In this document: positions 61,144 through 64,000 of the stretch, piece by piece
Layout: each line of letters opens with the position of its first letter
Numbering within the stretch: position 1 is the stretch's first letter
NCBI GenBank assembly: GCA_019745775.1
Contig: JAIESR010000050.1
Location: forward strand, 1 to 64,000
Source of the DNA: Xanthobacteraceae bacterium
GTDB lineage: Bacteria; Pseudomonadota; Alphaproteobacteria; Rhizobiales; Xanthobacteraceae
Reading direction: 5' to 3'
DNA length: 64,000 bases
Notes under the pieces: model-generated
Databases searched by the model: none
Told to the model about the DNA's origin: nothing
The model's input: only the letters and a program-made list of their open reading frames with translations
Program-made: the position numbers and the translations under genes

Positions 61144-63165
61144 CTAGACCGTCACCTGCGTTCCGACCTCCATCACCCGTCCGGTCGGGATCTGGAAGAA
61201 GTCGGTGGCATCGGTCGCGGACTTGGCAAGCCCGATGAACATCTGGTCCTGCCACTTCGGCATTCCCGAATGGGCCGCCGCCTTGATCGACCGCCGCGAC
61301 AGGAAGAACGACGTCGACATGATGTCGAAGGTCCAGCCGTGCTTGCGCGCGATCGCCAGCGCCTTAGGCACGTTCGGCTCGTCCATGAAGCCGTATTTGA
61401 GCGACACCCGGCTGAACAGGTTCGACACCGGCGTGATCGTCACCCGCTCGTTCTGCGGGACGCGCGGCGTATCGGCGAAAATGATGGTGAGGATGACGTT
61501 GTGCTCGTGCAAGACCTTGTTGTGCTTGAGGTTGTGCAACAGCGCGGTCGGCGCGAAATCGGGGTCGCTGGTCAGGAACACCGCCGTGCCTGGCACCACG
61601 TGCGGCGATTTCTTCTCCAGGCTGTGCACCAGAGATTCAAGCGGCACTTCGGTGCGCCGGGTCTTCTGCATCAGGATGGCGGTGCCGCGGCGCCAGGTCA
61701 GCATGATCAGCACGACGAAGCCGCCGAACATCACCGGCAACCAGGCGCCCTCGTGCAGCTTGGTCAGCGCCGCGATCAGGAACGCACCGTCGGTGAAGAC
61801 GAACGGACTGACCAGCAGCAACGCCGACCAGAGCTTCCAACGCCACATTTTCCAGATCACGATGAGCGCCAGGAGCGTCGCCATCAGGCTGGTGCCGGCC
61901 ACGGCAAGGACGTAGGCGCCGGCAAGATCGCTCGATGTCCGGAACAGGCCGACCAGCAGCAGTACGCCGACCAACAGCAGGATGTTGACACGCGGCATGT
62001 AGATCTGGCCGTACAGCGCAGCCGAGGTGTGGCGGATCTCGAACCGCGGCAGCAAGCCCAGCTGGATCGCCTGATGCGTGATGGAGTAGGCGCCGGTGAT
62101 GACCGCCTGGCTGGCGATGACGGTCGCGAGCGTCGCCAGCACGACCATCGGCAGCAGCAACAGATCGGGCATCGGAACGAGCCGATAGAACGGGTTCGCG
62201 ATCGCTTCCGGGTTGGCGAGCACCAGCGCGCCCTGCCCGAAGTAGTTGATCAGCAGCGCCGGCAGCACGAGATAGAACCAAGCGGTCTGGATCGGTTTGC
62301 GTCCGAAGTGGCCGAGATCGGCATAGAGCGCCTCGCTGCCGGTCACGACCAGGAAAACCGCGCCGAGCGTGATCAGGCCGATCATGCCGTTGCCGGCCAC
62401 GAACTTGATCGCATAGTACGGATTGATCGCCGCGATCACGCTCGGATCGTCGGCGATGTGCAACGCGCCGATCAGCAGGATGACGACGAACCAGATGGCG
62501 GTGATCGGTCCGAACAGCACCGCTACTTTGCCGGTGCCGCGCGACTGCACCGCAAACAGCGCGACCAGAAGCATGATCGTGATCGGCAACACGAACGGCT
62601 CGAACGCGGGCGTCACGACCTTGAGACCCTCGACCGCCGACAGCACCGACAACGCGGGTGTGATCAGCGAGGACCCGTAGAACATGGCGGCGCCGATGAC
62701 GCCGAGCGTTAGCACCGTCACCGAGCGCCGGCCGACCGCGCGGAATGCCAGCGCCGTCAGCGACAGCGTTCCGCCCTCGCCGTTGTTGTCCATGCGCAGC
62801 AGCAGGACGATATATTTGAGGGTGACGACGACGATCAGCGACCAGACGATGAGCGAGAGGACGCCGAGCACGATCTCGCGCGTCACCGGGCCGCTGCCCT
62901 GCGCGGCAACCACGGCCTCGCGAAACGCATAGAGCGGGCTCGTGCCGATGTCGCCGTAGACGACGCCGATGCAGCCAAGCGTCAGCGCCCAAAAGCTCGC
63001 GCGGTTGTGCGAAGCGCCCTCTGCGGGCGATCCAGCCTCCGCAGGCGCATGGGCCCCGGCTGGCGTTTGGCTCCCGGCTGGCGTTTGGCCCCCGGCTGGC
63101 GTCTGGGCCCCCGCTGGCGTTTGGGCCCCCGACGAGGCGGCCGTACCGTTGGCTGTACTTTCCAT
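61144..63165 (-). CDS. kup: Kup-family potassium uptake protein with repetitive N-terminus
   Basis: Secondary K+ (H+-coupled) transporter of the KUP/HAK/KT family, 673 residues from ATG 63165. Core motifs are present: [55 protein letters not shown], and about twelve TM helices to residue 490. A C-terminal cytosolic domain follows. The first 50 residues are unlike Kup: an 18-nt unit is repeated four to five times, giving QTPAG-x-QTPAG-x blocks, probably disordered. A start at 63204 is also open. This makes the protein about 40 residues longer than usual. Confidence 0.93.
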   Translation of the reverse strand: MESTANGTAASSGAQTPAGAQTPAGGQTPAGSQTPAGAHAPAEAGSPAEGASHNRASFWALTLGCIGVVYGDIGTSPLYAFREAVVAAQGSGPVTREIVLGVLSLIVWSLIVVVTLKYIVLLLRMDNNGEGGTLSLTALAFRAVGRRSVTVLTLGVIGAAMFYGSSLITPALSVLSAVEGLKVVTPAFEPFVLPITIMLLVALFAVQSRGTGKVAVLFGPITAIWFVVILLIGALHIADDPSVIAAINPYYAIKFVAGNGMIGLITLGAVFLVVTGSEALYADLGHFGRKPIQTAWFYLVLPALLINYFGQGALVLANPEAIANPFYRLVPMPDLLLLPMVVLATLATVIASQAVITGAYSITHQAIQLGLLPRFEIRHTSAALYGQIYMPRVNILLLVGVLLLVGLFRTSSDLAGAYVLAVAGTSLMATLLALIVIWKMWRWKLWSALLLVSPFVFTDGAFLIAALTKLHEGAWLPVMFGGFVVLIMLTWRRGTAILMQKTRRTEVPLESLVHSLEKKSPHVVPGTAVFLTSDPDFAPTALLHNLKHNKVLHEHNVILTIIFADTPRVPQNERVTITPVSNLFSRVSLKYGFMDEPNVPKALAIARKHGWTFDIMSTSFFLSRRSIKAAAHSGMPKWQDQMFIGLAKSATDATDFFQIPTGRVMEVGTQVTV
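63026..63134. repeat. 18-nt coding tandem repeat in kup 5' end
   Basis: Units of about 18 nt built on CCGGCTGGCGTTTGG (plus-strand view) occur four times with small variations, with degenerate copies at each end. They encode a hexapeptide QTPAGA/G/S on the minus strand. Base changes between copies are mostly at third or variable positions. Copy number could vary between strains. Confidence 0.7.
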
Positions 63166-63291
63166 GGGGCTCGGGGGCTGTCCCGCCAAACGCAGAGACG
63201 GCACATTACATCACGGCCGCATCAGAAGCAATACGATCAGAAGGGACTTTGTTCCGTCGATCTTGACGTATGTTGGCCGCCGTTGCAGCGA

Positions 63292-64000
63292 CTAAGGCTG
63301 CATATTCTGCGGAATCGGCGGTTCTTCGCGCATCAGCGTGATGGTCACGCGGCGATTGGCGGCGATATAGGGGTCGTCCGGAAACAACGGCTGGGTGTCG
63401 GCGCGGCCCGCCACCATGAAGAAATTCTGGCCCGGAACGCCCTCGGCCTCGAGCTGCTTGCGCACCACATTGGCACGGTCGGCCGACAGTTCCCACGGTC
63501 CGTAACCCGGACGCGCCGGCAGTTTGGACGCCGATGTGTGACCGGCAATCGAAATCCGGAACGGCATCGCCCGCAACGAGCTTGCGAGGCGACGGATCAC
63601 CATGCGGGTCCGCTCATAGGGCTCCTTGGAGCCCTCCGGAAACATCGAACGCCCGTTCTGGTCGACGATCTCGATGTTGAGACCCTCTTTGGTCTCCTCG
63701 ATGATGATGTTCTTGGAGACTTCGCTGATCTCCGGCATGTCCTGCATGGCCTGGCGCAACGACGCCGCCGCGAGCGCGAAGTTGCGGTCGCTGTCGAACT
63801 TGCCGCCGTGCGATTGCTGGCTGCCGCGATGGTCGTCGGTCGGATTGGCGGACGCCTCATCGGGCGAAATCGGCGCGGCGTTCTTGAGCTTGGGCCGGGT
63901 CGGCAGGCCCGGCATCTCGATGACGCCGGAATAGCGCACGCGGTCCTGCACGCCGAATGCTTCGCGCATCGAGCCGGCGACGACCTGCAGCTTCGCGGAA
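63292..64000 (-). CDS. motB: Flagellar motor protein MotB, 3' part (cut by window edge)
   Basis: C-terminal portion of a MotB-type stator protein; the frame continues through the right edge, so the N-terminal TM and plug start lie outside. The visible reading frame opens SAKLQVVAGSMREAFGVQDR, typical of the MotB plug/linker. It ends in an OmpA-like peptidoglycan-binding domain: RISIAGHTSASKLP, WELSADRANVVRKQLEAEGV, NRRVTITLMREE. MotB anchors the H+-driven stator to the wall. The linker is long and Asn/Asp/Pro-rich. The MotA partner would be beyond the window. The ATG at 63969 is internal, not the true start. Confidence 0.88.
   Translation of the reverse strand, partial: SAKLQVVAGSMREAFGVQDRVRYSGVIEMPGLPTRPKLKNAAPISPDEASANPTDDHRGSQQSHGGKFDSDRNFALAAASLRQAMQDMPEISEVSKNIIIEETKEGLNIEIVDQNGRSMFPEGSKEPYERTRMVIRRLASSLRAMPFRISIAGHTSASKLPARPGYGPWELSADRANVVRKQLEAEGVPGQNFFMVAGRADTQPLFPDDPYIAANRRVTITLMREEPPIPQNMQP

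Overview
The window is GC-rich chromosomal DNA of an alphaproteobacterium, most likely order Hyphomicrobiales and close to the Bradyrhizobium/Rhodopseudomonas/Pseudolabrys side (Nitrobacteraceae or Xanthobacteraceae). The reasons are a full hopanoid (hpn) gene set, the acpXL-fabZ-fabF-fabF-adh-lpxXL cluster for very-long-chain lipid A acylation, several orphan Bug/TctC periplasmic binding proteins, and intergenic palindromic elements of a kind common in this group. This placement is inference from gene content. I see no plasmid, phage, transposase, CRISPR array, rRNA or tRNA.

Layout. 71-3717: mdoG-mdoH for osmoregulated periplasmic glucans. 3997-8745: a minus-strand set of a VOC protein, two atypical Bug proteins and a cupin, with a divergent amidohydrolase. 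8772-23128: a hopanoid supercluster: prenyl diphosphate synthase (minus); hpnB-C-D-E-shc (plus, tightly coupled); hpnH, ispH and dxs (minus); hpnN (plus). Isoprenoid supply (dxs, ispH, prenyl synthase), squalene formation (hpnC, D, E), cyclisation (shc), side-chain addition (hpnH) and export (hpnN) therefore sit together. hpnG is not between shc and hpnH.

23130-35934: mixed metabolism. It holds DUF2147, methyltransferase, YciI-like, alpha/beta hydrolase, glutamine synthetase family, secreted hydrolase and PaaZ/BoxD-like aldehyde dehydrogenase genes, then a probable catabolic operon of solute-binding protein, hydantoin-racemase-like protein, MmgE/PrpD and a bicupin. 36198-43590: an orphan EutA-like ATPase, two canonical Bug proteins, a secreted GlcG/HbpS-like protein, a small basic protein, a PNPOx-like flavoprotein, a protein joining a nucleoside-deoxyribosyltransferase-like domain to a DUF4071/TRAFs-binding region, and a carboxymuconolactone-decarboxylase-like protein.

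43947-50675: a PCu(A)C copper chaperone, a DedA membrane protein, a small membrane protein, RlpA, a phnD-C-E-E phosphonate-type ABC transporter without C-P lyase genes, and a second GlcG/HbpS-like protein. 50785-57189: an acyl desaturase followed by the six-gene VLCFA-lipid A cluster. 57555-64000: a polyamine-type binding protein, a rhodanese, a GDYXXLXY/DUF2157 membrane pair, a Kup potassium transporter with a repetitive N-terminus, and the 3' part of a MotB-type flagellar stator gene running off the right edge.

The strongest theme is outer-membrane remodelling: hopanoids, a C28-type acyl chain for lipid A, and periplasmic glucans. In some bradyrhizobia hopanoid is covalently attached to the lipid A very-long chain, so the co-location is notable. 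The best candidates for something less described are the DUF4071 protein at 41416-42804, the racemase homologue lacking both cysteines at 32546-33313, the orphan EutA-like protein at 36198-37703, and the ketosynthase lacking the active-site cysteine at 52708-53904.
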